Positions 1 through 9,625 of a stretch of 64,000 bases of DNA are shown here, piece after piece. A model generated the notes under the pieces. It did no database searches. It was not told the origin of the DNA and was given only the letters and a program-made list of their open reading frames with translations. Where the stretch lies: positions 806,001-870,000 of the forward strand of contig NZ_LMVL02000002.1 of assembly GCF_001541345.2 (NCBI RefSeq). The letters are read 5' to 3'. The stretch comes from Gillisella vitis. GTDB taxonomy: Bacteria > Pseudomonadota > Alphaproteobacteria > Rhizobiales > Rhizobiaceae. Made by a program: the position numbers and the translations under genes. The stretch's first letter is position 1; every line of letters begins with the position of its first letter.

Positions 1-1146
1 CAGTTGCACACCATTGCCCATCGGCGGGATGAACAGATTGTCGCGCAATTGCATGCTCCGACGGCCCATTTGGAGCCGCTTGGTGGCAATCTCGAAACGG
101 CGGCTGATCTGCCAGGCATAGGGGCCAGTGCCTTTCATCCGCTTGCCGAATTCCGCATCGTAATCCTTGCCATCGCGCATTGAGCGCACCAGCGACATGA
201 CATGGCGGTAGCGGTCAGGATAATGTTGCAGAAGCCAGTCACGAAACAGCGGGCTGACCTCCAGTGGCAGGCGCAACAGGACATAGCTTGCCTCCGAGGC
301 CCCGGCTGCCTTGGCAGCATCGAGGATACGCTCAATTTCATGATCATTCAGGGCGGGAATGATCGGCGACACCAAGACACTTGTCGAGATGCCAGCCTCG
401 CTCAGGGCCTTGATCGCCTCCAGCCGACGGCTTGGGGTTGAAGCGCGAGGTTCCATCGTCCGGGCCAGCTTGCGATCCAGCGTGGTGACTGAAATACCAA
501 CCTTGGCCAGGCCCTTTTCGGCCATGTCGGCCAGAAGATCGATGTCGCGCAGCACCATTGCCGACTTGGTGACGATGGCAACCGGATGATTGGCCTCCTT
601 CAAGACCTCAAGCAATTGCCGCATGATCCGCCATTCCCGCTCGATGGGCTGGTAAGGATCGGTATTGGTGCCGATGGCGATGGTGCGAGGCTTGTAGCCT
701 GGCTTGGACAGTTCGCGCTCCAATAGTTTTGGCGCATCCGGCTTGGCAAACAGCCGGGCTTCGAAATCAAGCCCTGGAGACAGGCCCATATAACTGTGGC
801 TGGGCCGGGCAAAACAATAGATGCAACCATGCTCACAGCCACGATACGGATTGACCGAACGATCGAAGGGAATGTCCGGCGAATCATTGCGGGTAATCAC
901 CGTCTTTGGCCGCTCCACCTGGACTTCGGTGCGGAACGGCGGCATGTCTTCGAGACTTGCCCAGCCATCGTCTTCCAGCTGCCGCTCCAGCGTTTCAAAA
1001 CGCCCGGAGGGATTGAGCCCCGCGCCGCGTCCGCGCCTGCGTGCGCCATCCACCCGAAGCCCTGAGGCGACCAGCAGCGCGTCGGCAATATCCGCCGTAT
1101 TGGCAGGCTGAAAAGCAGCCTGCCTGACATCAGACAGTACGGTCAT
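1..1146 (-). CDS. PA0069-family radical SAM protein (3' end off the window)
   Basis: The gene reads leftward and runs off the left edge, so the C-terminus is missing; 382 codons are visible. I translated it by hand from the ATG at 1146-1144. The CX3CX2C cluster motif (CEHGCIYC, residues 104-111) binds the 4Fe-4S cluster that cleaves S-adenosylmethionine. Around it lie NPYRGCEHGC and the later stretches AIGTNTDPYQP and IVTKS, typical of the PA0069/SplB-like radical SAM group. The substrate of this family is not known to me. An Arg/Gly-rich stretch follows the N-terminal 30 residues, also usual for the family. The 271 bases up to the next gene contain its promoter, shared with the divergent glycosyltransferase gene. 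Family assignment is firm; function is open. Confidence 0.9.
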   Translation of the reverse strand, partial: MTVLSDVRQAAFQPANTADIADALLVASGLRVDGARRRGRGAGLNPSGRFETLERQLEDDGWASLEDMPPFRTEVQVERPKTVITRNDSPDIPFDRSVNPYRGCEHGCIYCFARPSHSYMGLSPGLDFEARLFAKPDAPKLLERELSKPGYKPRTIAIGTNTDPYQPIEREWRIMRQLLEVLKEANHPVAIVTKSAMVLRDIDLLADMAEKGLAKVGISVTTLDRKLARTMEPRASTPSRRLEAIKALSEAGISTSVLVSPIIPALNDHEIERILDAAKAAGASEASYVLLRLPLEVSPLFRDWLLQHYPDRYRHVMSLVRSMRDGKDYDAEFGKRMKGTGPYAWQISRRFEIATKRLQMGRRSMQLRDNLFIPPMGNGVQL

Positions 1147-1417
1147 TTGGAACTCCTGACGGGCCAACCGGCCCTTTCATGAGCACAGATCTAACGCTAA
1201 AAAGAGAACAATGCAAGAACAAAATGCCGATCGTGAAAACCCAATCATGGATTGCGCAAAATCAAAAAACACACCAAAAAATATATTCAATGGTCGCAAT
1301 GAGAAGTAAAAAACAGCATGTCCTGCTCTATCCACTTGCCAATCTGTCCTCGATCAAATTCCAGTCAAGCACGGTTCACCCGTGGTAAAGCATGATGCAT
1401 TGCGGTATGAGTAACGG

Positions 1418-1939
1418 ATGTTGACTGTTATTATCGAATGCCGCGATCAGGAAAGCGAATTGGCACAAACCTTGACCACCCTTGTCGCCGGGGCGGTGCA
1501 GGGTATTATTTGTGACGTGGTTGTTCTGGATCATGGGTCCAGCGATGGGACGTCGCGGTTGGCCGACGCAGCGGGCTGCCGATTTCACATGATTTGGGAT
1601 TTGCGAGATGTGGTCGCGGCCGCCAGGGGCGAATGGTTGCTCCTGGTTGAGCCAGGCGCCCGGCCATCGTCAGGATGGATCGAGGAAGTCGCTGAATATG
1701 TGGCGCTGAACAGCGCGCCAGCCCGGTTTTCACCCTCAAGACATCATAAGCGTCCGTTTTTCCGACGCTTCACCCGACGCGGTCCGCCGTTGGAACATGG
1801 ATTTCTGTTGCGAAAGAGTCAGGCCCAATCCCTGGTCAAGACGGGCATGAAGCTAGCCGATCTGGTCGTTGGCCTGAGGGGCCGGGCGCTGTCGAGTGAA
1901 ATGGTGCCAGCCTGGGCGGTCCGTCAGGCACGGGCTTAA
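1418..1939 (+). CDS. Small GT2-like glycosyltransferase-family protein
   Basis: A 173-residue protein starting MLTVIIECRDQE. The segment VVVLDHGSSDGTSRLAD (about residues 34-50) matches the nucleotide-sugar binding motif DxGSxDGT of family 2 glycosyltransferases. The protein is shorter than a full GT2 domain (usually 220 or more residues), and I see no clear second-metal DxD or the C-terminal acceptor part, so it may be a reduced or non-catalytic member. It is divergent from the radical SAM gene and convergent with moaB. The start ATG has only a weak ribosome site (GAGTAACGG). Acceptor and donor cannot be inferred. Confidence 0.7.
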   Translation: MLTVIIECRDQESELAQTLTTLVAGAVQGIICDVVVLDHGSSDGTSRLADAAGCRFHMIWDLRDVVAAARGEWLLLVEPGARPSSGWIEEVAEYVALNSAPARFSPSRHHKRPFFRRFTRRGPPLEHGFLLRKSQAQSLVKTGMKLADLVVGLRGRALSSEMVPAWAVRQARA

Positions 1940-2017
1940 CATTGCCGGTTAAGGCCCTCAGGCTTCAATTCTTGGTGCTGGGCTTGCCCCCATATCGGCC
2001 CAGCCAGTGTTTTTGTT

Positions 2018-2566
2018 TTACGCCTTGTCCCGCTTCAGATGCTCGGCCAGCCGTGGCATGATTTCCACGAAATTGCAGGGCCGGTAGCGATAGTCCAGCT
2101 GTTGTGCGAGAATGCCGTCCCACCCATCCTTGCAGGCGCCGGGTGAGCCGGGCAGGACGAAAACGAAGGTGCCATTGGCGAGCCCGGCTGTGGCGCGCGA
2201 CTGGATGGTCGAGGTGCCGATCTTGTCATAGGAAATCCGGTGAAACACGGCGGAAAATCCGTCCATCCGCTTATCAAACAGCGGCTCCACCGCTTCCGGC
2301 GTCACATCCCGACCGGTAAAGCCGGTGCCACCGGTGGTGATGATCACATCGACATCCTGCGATTGGCTCCAGGCGCGCACCTGGTTGGCGATCCGGTCGG
2401 CATCGTCGGTGACGATGGCGCGGTCGATGAGCCGGTGACCAGCTGATTCGATCCGTTCGGCCAACACGTCGCCGGAGCGGTCGTCGGCCAAAATACGGCT
2501 GTCGGAAACGGTCAGAACGGCAATACCGAGCGGAATAAAGGCGCGTGTTTCGTCTAATCCAGGCAT
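2018..2566 (-). CDS. moaB: Molybdenum cofactor biosynthesis protein MoaB
   Basis: 182 residues from the ATG at 2566, chosen over an upstream in-frame start because GGAGAC lies just before it and the protein then begins MPGLDETRAFIPLGIAV like its relatives. The MoCF/MPT-binding motif TTGGTGFTGRDVTPEAV and the later PGSPGACKDGW are clear. The family adenylates molybdopterin or acts near that step in molybdenum cofactor synthesis in the cytoplasm. It follows ispE on the same strand after a gap of 111 bases. The window also encodes molybdate uptake (modABC, about 30 kb away), so the cell makes and uses Mo enzymes. Confidence 0.93.
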   Translation of the reverse strand: MPGLDETRAFIPLGIAVLTVSDSRILADDRSGDVLAERIESAGHRLIDRAIVTDDADRIANQVRAWSQSQDVDVIITTGGTGFTGRDVTPEAVEPLFDKRMDGFSAVFHRISYDKIGTSTIQSRATAGLANGTFVFVLPGSPGACKDGWDGILAQQLDYRYRPCNFVEIMPRLAEHLKRDKA

Positions 2567-2677
2567 GTCATGTCTCCGATACAGCATGTTTCCCGAACGT
2601 GTGCAGCCGTTTTGGGAAAATACATGCGAAAACACAAGTCTATAGCATGTCCGGTCAATCCCGAACCACGCGATAGT

Positions 2678-3550
2678 TTATAGAGTCCGGCTCGCTTGAA
2701 AATACCAATCAGGCCTCTCCGTGAGAAGCAGTTTTTCAGCGGCGACAGCGGCTTCATAGGTGGGATAAAGGCCGAAACACGTGGCGCCGGAGCCGGACAT
2801 CCGGGTTACAAGTGCGCCGGTTGCCGCAATCATCCGGCAAAGCTCGGCTATATGCGGACACAAGATTTCGGCTGCGGGTTGCAGATCATTGCGCAATTGG
2901 CAGAGCGTTTCTGTCCACGGGTCTTGCTCCGCTAGGGTTGGCAGTGGGCCAATCGGCGGGTTGTCGCGCCGTGTCATCGCCTTGAAGATTGCCGGTGTCG
3001 ACACCGCCTGCAACGGATTGCCGAGCAGAATGCCGAAGCTCGGCAAGGTCGGCAGGCGTGTCAATTCCTCGCCAATGCCTGTGGCGCGCAATGATGTGCT
3101 TGCAAGACACATCGGCACATCCGCCCCCAGCTTTAGGGCCAGATCTTCCAGGGCAGCTGGCTCAAGATGGCTGTCCCATAGGCGCTGCAAAGCGCGCAGC
3201 GTGGCTGCGGCATCGGCTGACCCACCACCGATGCCGGATGCGATCGGCAGATTTTTCTGAAGGGCGATGGCAACGGGCGGGGCGGGCAGGCCCTTGGCCA
3301 GAGTGGTTGTCCGCAACAGATCCCGCGCCCGAATAATCAGGTTTCCAGCCGGATCTTCCGACTGAAGGGGGCCTGCGAAGCGGCCCGACAGGGTAAATTC
3401 ATCCTGTCGGGCCGTTTCAACGGTGATCACGTCGCCATGTTCGGCAAATGTCACGAGCGTATCGAGAAGGTGGTAGCCATCATCCCGTCTGCCCGTGACA
3501 TGCAGGGCAAGATTAATCTTTGCCGCTGCAATTTCACGAAATACGGTCAT
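2678..3550 (-). CDS. ispE: 4-diphosphocytidyl-2-C-methyl-D-erythritol kinase IspE
   Basis: GHMP kinase of 290 residues. It phosphorylates the 2-hydroxyl of CDP-methylerythritol in the non-mevalonate (MEP) isoprenoid pathway. The N-terminal substrate motif AAAKINLALHVTGRRDDGYH and the ATP-binding glycine-rich loop PIASGIGGGSADAAA are both intact, with the C-terminal MSGSGATCFGLY motif. I place the start at the ATG at 3550, preceded by GCAGGAACCCGA, rather than at the upstream in-frame start at 3583. It lies 47 bases after the TPR gene on the same strand. A polyprenyl diphosphate synthase gene, a user of the same pathway, sits just upstream of that TPR gene. Confidence 0.95.
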   Translation of the reverse strand: MTVFREIAAAKINLALHVTGRRDDGYHLLDTLVTFAEHGDVITVETARQDEFTLSGRFAGPLQSEDPAGNLIIRARDLLRTTTLAKGLPAPPVAIALQKNLPIASGIGGGSADAAATLRALQRLWDSHLEPAALEDLALKLGADVPMCLASTSLRATGIGEELTRLPTLPSFGILLGNPLQAVSTPAIFKAMTRRDNPPIGPLPTLAEQDPWTETLCQLRNDLQPAAEILCPHIAELCRMIAATGALVTRMSGSGATCFGLYPTYEAAVAAEKLLLTERPDWYFQASRTL

Positions 3551-3597
3551 TCGGGTTCCTGCCTCGCCCTGTTTGAAAACCAAGGCATCGACGATGC

Positions 3598-5457
3598 CTA
3601 GGATTTCTTTTCAGGTTGATCCGGTGTCTGCGGCGTGGGTGCGGGCGCCGGGGCGACCGGCGGCGTGGCTTCGGCTGCCCCCGGCCCGGCGGGCAGGTCA
3701 GGCAATCCTTTTTCCAGCTTTTCCTGCACCGTAGCGATCAGTTCCGGTTCCGGCTTGAAGGCCAGAACCTGACGCCACTGGAAGGTGGCTTCCAGCTTGC
3801 GGCCAACCCGCCAATAGGCGTCGCCCAGATGGTCGTTGATGGTCGCGTCACCGGCCTTCAACTGCACGGCGCGCTCCAATTCCTCGACCGCCTCGTCATA
3901 TCGGCCCAGCCGATAATAAGCCCAGCCGAGCGAATCGACGATATAGCCATCATCCGGCTTCAGCTCGACAGCTTTCTTGATCATCTCCAGACCTTCCTGG
4001 AGATTGCGGTTCATATCCACCCAGGAATAACCGAGATAGTTGAGAACCTGCGGCTGCTGGGGGTTGAGCTCCAGCGCCTTGCGGAAGTTTGGTTCGGCCT
4101 GGTCCCATTTTTTCAAACGTTCATAGGCAATGCCGCGTTGGAAAAACACCGGCCACTGGTTCTTTCCGGGGGCAGAACCGAGAATCTCCGCCGCCTTGTC
4201 GTAATTGGCAGCCATCTCGGTGTAGTCCTTGGCATCCGACAACACGCTGCCATAGGCCAGATAGGAGCGAATATCCTGCGGATCAGACGCGATCAGTGAT
4301 TTGAGATGCGCCTTGGATTCCTCGACCTTACCGGTTTCGGCCAGTGCCAGACCCAGTTGCATTTCGGAAATCCGCCGCATCGGCGATTCGGCGGGAACCT
4401 GCTTGTATAAGGAAATGGCGAGATCAGTCTGCTTGTTGCCCTCGGCAATGCCACCCAGCATGATCAGCGTATCGGCACTGTCGGGATCGAGCGCCCGTGA
4501 CAATTGCAGATAGAGCGCAACCGTGTCCTGAGTTCCCTGACGGTTCAGGGCGCCGCCGATCGAAAACAGCACCGAGGCTGCTCCTTCATCGGCGGTGGCC
4601 ACCTGCGGCTTGGGAACCTCGCCCTTTTCGATCCGCTCGCGCATCGCCTTGAAGGGCGGATAATTGTTCAACACTTCATCGCCAGCCGCCAGCGCATCGA
4701 GTGCCTTCTGCTTGTTGCCAGTCTTGGCTTCCAGCGTTGCCAGGGCCATGACGGCACGCAGGAACGTGTCGGGCGCGGTCGCGCCGCCTTCGCGGTCGGT
4801 GATAACGCCGCTCAAATAGCTGCGGGCTTTGGTCTCGTCGCCAATCGCGGCAGCCATCACGCCAGCATTGTAGTTCTTGAAAATGCCGTACCAGTCCGGG
4901 CCTTTCATCTTGTCGAGATCGGCAAGGGCTTCCTTGCCACGCCCGGCGCCCATTTTCGCCCAGGCGGTCAGAAGCGCATTGGTCAGCCGGTCGAGGTCGT
5001 TCGGCCCTTTATAGGCAAGGACTTTTTCCGCTGTGCGGTATTTCTTGCCTTTGATAGCCTCCAGACCGCGAACAATGGCGGTAATGCGTTCAACGGCCTG
5101 ATCCTTGCGCAGCTCGTTGGCATATTTTGCGCCTTCCTCGAAGCGACCGGCCATCAGCAGTGACAGCATTAGGCTTTCGCGGATTTCCAGGTCCTGCGGT
5201 TCGAAACGCAGGGCCTTCTCGTAGAGGGCGACGGCGGTGGTGAAATCGCGGTCGGTGTTGGCCGTGCGGGCCGCCAGATAGGCGCCGGAGAGAGTATCAA
5301 CCTCATCGAGATCGAAGCCATCGACTGGCTGTTTCGCCGTTTCTGCCGCCATCGCTACCGGCGGAGCCAGGAAGGACGGGAGGACGCCCCCGCTGAAGGA
5401 CACCAGAAGCAGGAGCGCTGTGCCCGAGAGGAAGCGTTTGGCAAAGATCTGCCGCAT
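3598..5457 (-). CDS. Exported tetratricopeptide-repeat protein
   Basis: 619 residues from the ATG at 5457 (GAAAGG eight bases upstream); a TTG at 5472 in frame is a less likely start. The N-terminus MRQIFAKRFLSGTALLLLV...VAMAAET is a Sec signal peptide with cleavage expected near residue 37. The rest is tandem TPR helices, clearest between about residues 390 and 570 (for example QVLNYLGYSWVDMNRNLQEG and DSLGWAYYRLGRYDEA). The tail is Pro/Ala-rich. Proteins of this type in rhizobia are periplasmic or envelope scaffolds of unknown partner. It heads the run TPR-ispE-moaB. No lipobox Cys is visible. Confidence 0.88.
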   Translation of the reverse strand: MRQIFAKRFLSGTALLLLVSFSGGVLPSFLAPPVAMAAETAKQPVDGFDLDEVDTLSGAYLAARTANTDRDFTTAVALYEKALRFEPQDLEIRESLMLSLLMAGRFEEGAKYANELRKDQAVERITAIVRGLEAIKGKKYRTAEKVLAYKGPNDLDRLTNALLTAWAKMGAGRGKEALADLDKMKGPDWYGIFKNYNAGVMAAAIGDETKARSYLSGVITDREGGATAPDTFLRAVMALATLEAKTGNKQKALDALAAGDEVLNNYPPFKAMRERIEKGEVPKPQVATADEGAASVLFSIGGALNRQGTQDTVALYLQLSRALDPDSADTLIMLGGIAEGNKQTDLAISLYKQVPAESPMRRISEMQLGLALAETGKVEESKAHLKSLIASDPQDIRSYLAYGSVLSDAKDYTEMAANYDKAAEILGSAPGKNQWPVFFQRGIAYERLKKWDQAEPNFRKALELNPQQPQVLNYLGYSWVDMNRNLQEGLEMIKKAVELKPDDGYIVDSLGWAYYRLGRYDEAVEELERAVQLKAGDATINDHLGDAYWRVGRKLEATFQWRQVLAFKPEPELIATVQEKLEKGLPDLPAGPGAAEATPPVAPAPAPTPQTPDQPEKKS

Positions 5458-5830
5458 GAAGAAGCCTTTCAACCAAGATCACCGGTCATTCGACCGGATC
5501 GGGCAACCAGGGTCACCGGCCATGTTGGCCGGATCGGAAAATTCAACATCAGGCCAGCGAATCAGAAGGCCGCGAGGCTCGCTGCCAGCCAGTTCGCTGA
5601 GACCGGAACATGATATGTAAGAGCCTTGCCCCCACGTGACCAGTCAATGTGATGGCAACAGAATGGCTTTTTTGCGTAAGTGACATAAAAACCTCCCGGA
5701 ACGTGTTAGCGGCAATGGCTCCAGGTTTTCCGCCGGAACGTCGGAGCATTTCAGCGTTTCAAGAAAACCGGGTGTCTTTGGTGGATGTATTTCCAGATAC
5801 CAAACCGCAACATGTTCTGGCTGGAATGTT
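5458..5830. other. Intergenic region between TPR gene and ispB
   Basis: About 370 bases holding the promoter side of the TPR gene and the 3' side of the polyprenyl synthase gene. It contains two short near-repeats of the type CCGGTCATTCGACCGGATCGG and CCGGCCATGTTGGCCGGATCGG around 5481-5540. I see no gene with a credible start and no clear terminator. Confidence 0.5.
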
Positions 5831-6847
5831 TTAACTGACCCGTTCGATGCAGAAATCGATCACGTCCATCAAAGCATCTTTCCAGACGCCGTCAGGCACC
5901 GGCGCCAGGGCATCGCGCGCGACGTCGCCATAGTGAATGGCCCGCGCCACCGTATCGGAAAGACCGTTGTATTTGGTAATCAGCCCCATGGCCTTTTCCA
6001 GATTGGCATCGTCATGCCTGCCGCCTTCGAGCGCTTCGCGCCAAAAGCCCCGCTCGGTTTCGTTGCCGCGCCGGTAGGCAAGAATGACTGGCAGGGTGAT
6101 CTTGCCCTCGCGGAAATCGTCTCCGGTATTTTTGCCGAGATCGGCGACCTTGCCGCCATAATCCAGGGCATCATCGACCAGTTGGAAGGCCAGGCCCAAA
6201 TTCATGCCATAGGATTTCAGCGCATTGCGCGCTGCCTTGTCCGTTCCGGCCACAATGGGACCAACTTCGGCGGCGGCGGCAAACAGCGCCGCTGTCTTGG
6301 CGCGAATGACCGCCTGATAATCGTCCTCGGTGGTTTCCATGTTCTTGGCCACCGAAAGCTGAAGCACTTCGCCCTCGGCAATCACCGAGGCTGCGGTTGA
6401 CAGCACGTCCAGCGCTTCCAGCGAGCCGACCTCGACCATCATGCGAAATGCCTGGCCAAGCAGGAAATCGCCGACCAACACGCTGGCCTGGTTGCCCCAG
6501 ATCATCCGGGCTGTGGATTTGCCGCGCCTCAGGTCGCTCTCATCGACCACGTCGTCATGTAGCAGCGTGGCAGTGTGCATGAATTCGACGCTGGTGGCGA
6601 GCTTGATATGGCCTTCGCCCTCATAGCCAAACATCGCGGCGGAGGCCAGCGTCAGCATCGGTCGCAGACGCTTGCCGCCGGAGGAAATCAGGTGATTGGC
6701 GACTTCCGGAATCATCTGGACATCGGAGCCTGCCTTGGACAGGATCAACTGATTGACCCGCTCCATGCCGCTGCGGGTCAGGTCCACCAGAGGTTGCACC
6801 GAGGCCTGTTTGTTTTTCTTGTCACCAAGCGGTATCACTGCGCCCAA
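5831..6847 (-). CDS. ispB: Polyprenyl (octaprenyl/decaprenyl) diphosphate synthase
   Basis: 338 residues. Trans-prenyl chain elongation enzyme that makes the side chain of ubiquinone. The two Asp-rich Mg/diphosphate motifs are present: LLHDDVVDESDLRRG (near residues 95-109) and FQLVDDALDYGG (near 218-229); the substrate site SGGKRLRP is at 56-63. The start is a TTG at 6847 (translated MGAVIPLG), supported by AGGAGTCC upstream and by the conserved N-terminus VIPLxxKKNKQASVQPLVDLT. Chain length (C50 is usual in rhizobia) cannot be read from sequence alone. UbiA, which uses the product, is encoded at 26757-27710. Confidence 0.93.
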   Translation of the reverse strand: MGAVIPLGDKKNKQASVQPLVDLTRSGMERVNQLILSKAGSDVQMIPEVANHLISSGGKRLRPMLTLASAAMFGYEGEGHIKLATSVEFMHTATLLHDDVVDESDLRRGKSTARMIWGNQASVLVGDFLLGQAFRMMVEVGSLEALDVLSTAASVIAEGEVLQLSVAKNMETTEDDYQAVIRAKTAALFAAAAEVGPIVAGTDKAARNALKSYGMNLGLAFQLVDDALDYGGKVADLGKNTGDDFREGKITLPVILAYRRGNETERGFWREALEGGRHDDANLEKAMGLITKYNGLSDTVARAIHYGDVARDALAPVPDGVWKDALMDVIDFCIERVS

Positions 6848-7145
6848 CTGTCCGGACTCCTGTTTATTCCTGTATCAGGACTGCGATAGCGTGTGGATTA
6901 TCACACCACAAGACCGAGTTGGTCCCTTATATCCAAGGCTCAATGCTATCTCAATCCCAACTTGATCTGGCAATTATATCGCAGTTGCGACCCAACTTAC
7001 GGTGTTTTTGCCTGACTGTCGCGCAATCAAGCGGTGTTTGCGCAAAAAATCGAGACAGAATGTTGAAACGAACATAAAAAGCCGTTGGCGGCCCGGCAAG
7101 AGCGGAATTTCGCTATCCCGCAGATTTGATAGGACTCATCATCGC

Positions 7146-7376
7146 ATGCATGAACTCATTCGCACCAATGACGCCGTTTTACTGTCCTTTGCCCAGAGCC
7201 TGATGAAGGATGCCGGTATCGAGAGCCTGATCGCCGACCAGTCGATGAGCATTCTGGAAGGATCGCTTGGCCTTTTGCCGCGCCGTTTTCTGGTCGAGCC
7301 GGGCCGGGCAGAGGAAGCGCGGCGCATCCTGATCGATGCTGGCCTTGGCGCAGAATTGCGCGACGGCGCGGCATAA
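7146..7376 (+). CDS. DUF2007 domain protein
   Basis: 76 residues from the ATG at 7146 (MHELIRTNDAV). The whole protein is one DUF2007 domain, with FAQSLMKDAGIESLIADQ and the C-terminal VEPGRAEEARRILIDAG. The family is named putative signal-transducing; its function is not established. It is followed after 21 bases by the methyltransferase gene, suggesting co-transcription. An in-frame start at 7002 would add 48 residues rich in Arg/Lys with no family resemblance, so I rejected it. Confidence 0.85.
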   Translation: MHELIRTNDAVLLSFAQSLMKDAGIESLIADQSMSILEGSLGLLPRRFLVEPGRAEEARRILIDAGLGAELRDGAA

Positions 7377-7397
7377 GCGAGATCGGGATAGAAGGCC

Positions 7398-8201
7398 ATG
7401 GCTTTTGAGGGGACTGCCTCCGATATCATCAACGAAACCGTCGATGCCTTTCATCGCGGCGGCTTTTTCCTCGTGCAGCCAAAAGGCCGTGGTCATCGCG
7501 CTGGCATGGATGCCATGCTCTTGGCGGCGCTGGTGGGGGAGGGTGGGGCTGTCGCGGATCTGGGCGCTGGCGCCGGTGGCGCGGGTCTGGCTGTCGCCTC
7601 GCGTCTTCCGACGGCCACGGTGACGCTGGTTGAGCGTTCCCCTGAGATGTTGTCCTATGCGCAAAAGACCCTCGACCTGACTGAGAATGCCCATCTGGCC
7701 AACCGGGTAAACCTGGTAGCGGCGGATGTGACGCTGACGGGGCGGGCGCGCCGGGCGGCGGGATTGCCGGACGATGCTTTCGATCATGTGATCATGAACC
7801 CGCCCTTCAATGACGGCCGCGACCGCGCGACGCCTGACAGCCTGAAGGCCGAGGCGCATGCCATGGACGGGGATCTGTTTGAACGCTGGCTGCGCACCGC
7901 TGGTGCCATCATGAAACCCGGCGGGCAATTGTCGCTGATTGCCCGACCGCAATCGGTAGCCGAGATCATCGCCGCCTGCGGCAAAAGGTTCGGCGGCATC
8001 GAGATCACCCTCATCCATCCAAGGGAGGGCGAAAATGCTATCCGCCTGTTGCTGACGGCGATTAAAGGCTCGCGCGCCCGGCTCGCCTTTCGCAGCCCGC
8101 TGATCATGCATGGGCCTGAAGGCCATGCCTTCCTGCCGCAGGTCGATGCGCTCAACAATGGTCGAGGGGCCTATCCGCGGCTGGACATCAAGGCGATGTG
8201 A
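7398..8201 (+). CDS. TrmN6/YfiC-type class I SAM methyltransferase
   Basis: 267 residues. The SAM-binding motif I DLGAGAGGAG (54-63) and the amino-methyltransferase motif NPPF (134-137) place it among N6-adenine methyltransferases like E. coli YfiC/TrmN6, which modifies A37 of tRNA-Val. An N-terminal QPKGRGHRAGMDAMLLAALV segment matches the usual substrate-binding start of that family. The exact RNA target here is an inference. It is co-directional with the DUF2007 gene upstream and the peptidase gene downstream. Confidence 0.85.
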   Translation: MAFEGTASDIINETVDAFHRGGFFLVQPKGRGHRAGMDAMLLAALVGEGGAVADLGAGAGGAGLAVASRLPTATVTLVERSPEMLSYAQKTLDLTENAHLANRVNLVAADVTLTGRARRAAGLPDDAFDHVIMNPPFNDGRDRATPDSLKAEAHAMDGDLFERWLRTAGAIMKPGGQLSLIARPQSVAEIIAACGKRFGGIEITLIHPREGENAIRLLLTAIKGSRARLAFRSPLIMHGPEGHAFLPQVDALNNGRGAYPRLDIKAM

Positions 8202-8307
8202 TCGGTTGCTGCGGCTAGGTCATCCGGCAAAAATCAGCCCTGCCATTGCGTTTACGCCTTCAGGACTTACATGACTGTTCGGTTTGAAGCAGCAAAGGAT
8301 ATGACGC

Positions 8308-9189
8308 ATGGCGGGTCTATGGAAGCGGTGGGTGCCCAAGCGGTTTCGCAAGCAGGAAATCGTCATTCCGGTCGTGCGGCTGCATGGCGCGATCATGAGT
8401 GGTGGCAGCCGGTTTCGCCCGGCGCTGAACCTCGCCGCTGTCGCACCACTTCTGGAAAAAGCCTTCAAGTTGAAGGACAGCCCGGCTGTGGTTCTGTCGA
8501 TCAATTCGCCGGGCGGTTCGCCGGTGCAATCGCGGATGATCTACCAACGCATTCGCACCCTGGCCGATGAACACAGCAAGACCGTGCTGGTGTTCGTGGA
8601 AGATGTGGCAGCCTCCGGTGGATATATGATCGCCTTGGCCGGTGATGAAATCATTGCCGACCCGACCTCGATTGTCGGCTCGATCGGCGTGGTCTCCGGC
8701 GGGTTCGGCTTTCCCGACCTGCTGAAGAAGATCGGCATCGAGCGGCGCGTCTATACGGCGGGCGAAAACAAAGTGATGCTCGATCCGTTCCAGCCGGAAA
8801 AGCAAAGCGATATCGAGTATCTGAAGACCCTTCAGCTGGATATTCACGACGTGTTCATCGATATGGTCAAGACGCGGCGCGGCATCCGGCTTAACGACAA
8901 TCCGGAGCTGTTTTCCGGCCTGTTCTGGACCGGGCGCAAGGGTTTCGAGCTTGGTCTGGTGGATGGCCTTGGCAGCATGCGCGAAGACATCAAGGCGCGG
9001 TATGGCAAGACAGCCCGGCTGGAATTGATCTCCGGCGCGCGGGGCCTGTTCGGCCGACGTCTGTCAGGCGTTGATACGGCGCTATCGGCTTCGGGCATCT
9101 CGGCGTCCGGGGATATCGGCAGTGCCGCCGCCGCCGGTCTTGTCGAGACGCTGGAAGACCGGGCGCTGTGGGCGCGCTACGGGCTTTAA
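8308..9189 (+). CDS. S49-family serine peptidase (SppA/SohB-like)
   Basis: 293 residues, the short single-domain form of the family. The nucleophile lies in ASGGY (Ser103) and the general-base Lys is in the segment YTAGENKVMLDPF (about Lys155), the Ser-Lys dyad of SppA/SohB enzymes. SINSPGGSP (66-72) is the conserved oxyanion region. There is no clear N-terminal membrane segment; instead the start is basic (WKRWVPKRFRKQE), so it probably docks to the membrane peripherally. The family degrades cleaved signal peptides and other membrane peptides. Confidence 0.88.
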   Translation: MAGLWKRWVPKRFRKQEIVIPVVRLHGAIMSGGSRFRPALNLAAVAPLLEKAFKLKDSPAVVLSINSPGGSPVQSRMIYQRIRTLADEHSKTVLVFVEDVAASGGYMIALAGDEIIADPTSIVGSIGVVSGGFGFPDLLKKIGIERRVYTAGENKVMLDPFQPEKQSDIEYLKTLQLDIHDVFIDMVKTRRGIRLNDNPELFSGLFWTGRKGFELGLVDGLGSMREDIKARYGKTARLELISGARGLFGRRLSGVDTALSASGISASGDIGSAAAAGLVETLEDRALWARYGL

Positions 9190-9316
9190 GATATGCTTGA
9201 TGTCATCTGGGTTTTGGCAAGAGCGGGGCTTTCGGAGATGCGGGCGACCTGATAAAAGAGGGTGATGTCCTGTCGGTTTTCCAGCGGGCATGTCGATCCG
9301 TTGGCGAGCAGGCAGC

Positions 9317-9505
9317 ATGACACGCATTCTCTTTTTTATCATCCTGATCGGCCTTGCCGTCTGGTATTACCGGCGCTGGACCGCATCGGTAGCGCAGCGT
9401 AAGACTGTGAATGCCCGTGGCCGCAGCGGGCGCGAGAGCGATGCGGTCACCACTCTGGTCAAGGACCCGAAGACTGGCGAATACCGGGTGAAGCAGGACG
9501 ACTGA
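9317..9505 (+). CDS. Small single-pass membrane protein
   Basis: 62 residues. MTRILFFIILIGLAVWYYRRW is one transmembrane helix; the remainder is polar (TLVKDPKTGEYRVKQDD). Start chosen at 9317, with GCAGGCAGC just upstream. The tail resembles the PP0621-like small proteins but lacks their Cys pairs, so I give no family name. It stands 127 bases after the peptidase gene on the same strand. Confidence 0.65.
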   Translation: MTRILFFIILIGLAVWYYRRWTASVAQRKTVNARGRSGRESDAVTTLVKDPKTGEYRVKQDD

Positions 9506-9625
9506 TAGACAGTGGCGTCTTCGGCCAAAGAATAGCCTGCCAAAACAAAGTGCTAAAAACAGCCCGGTTGTATCGCTTTGCTTGCATCCCGTGAAAATTA
9601 TGATCTTATGAACGGGAACAAGCCG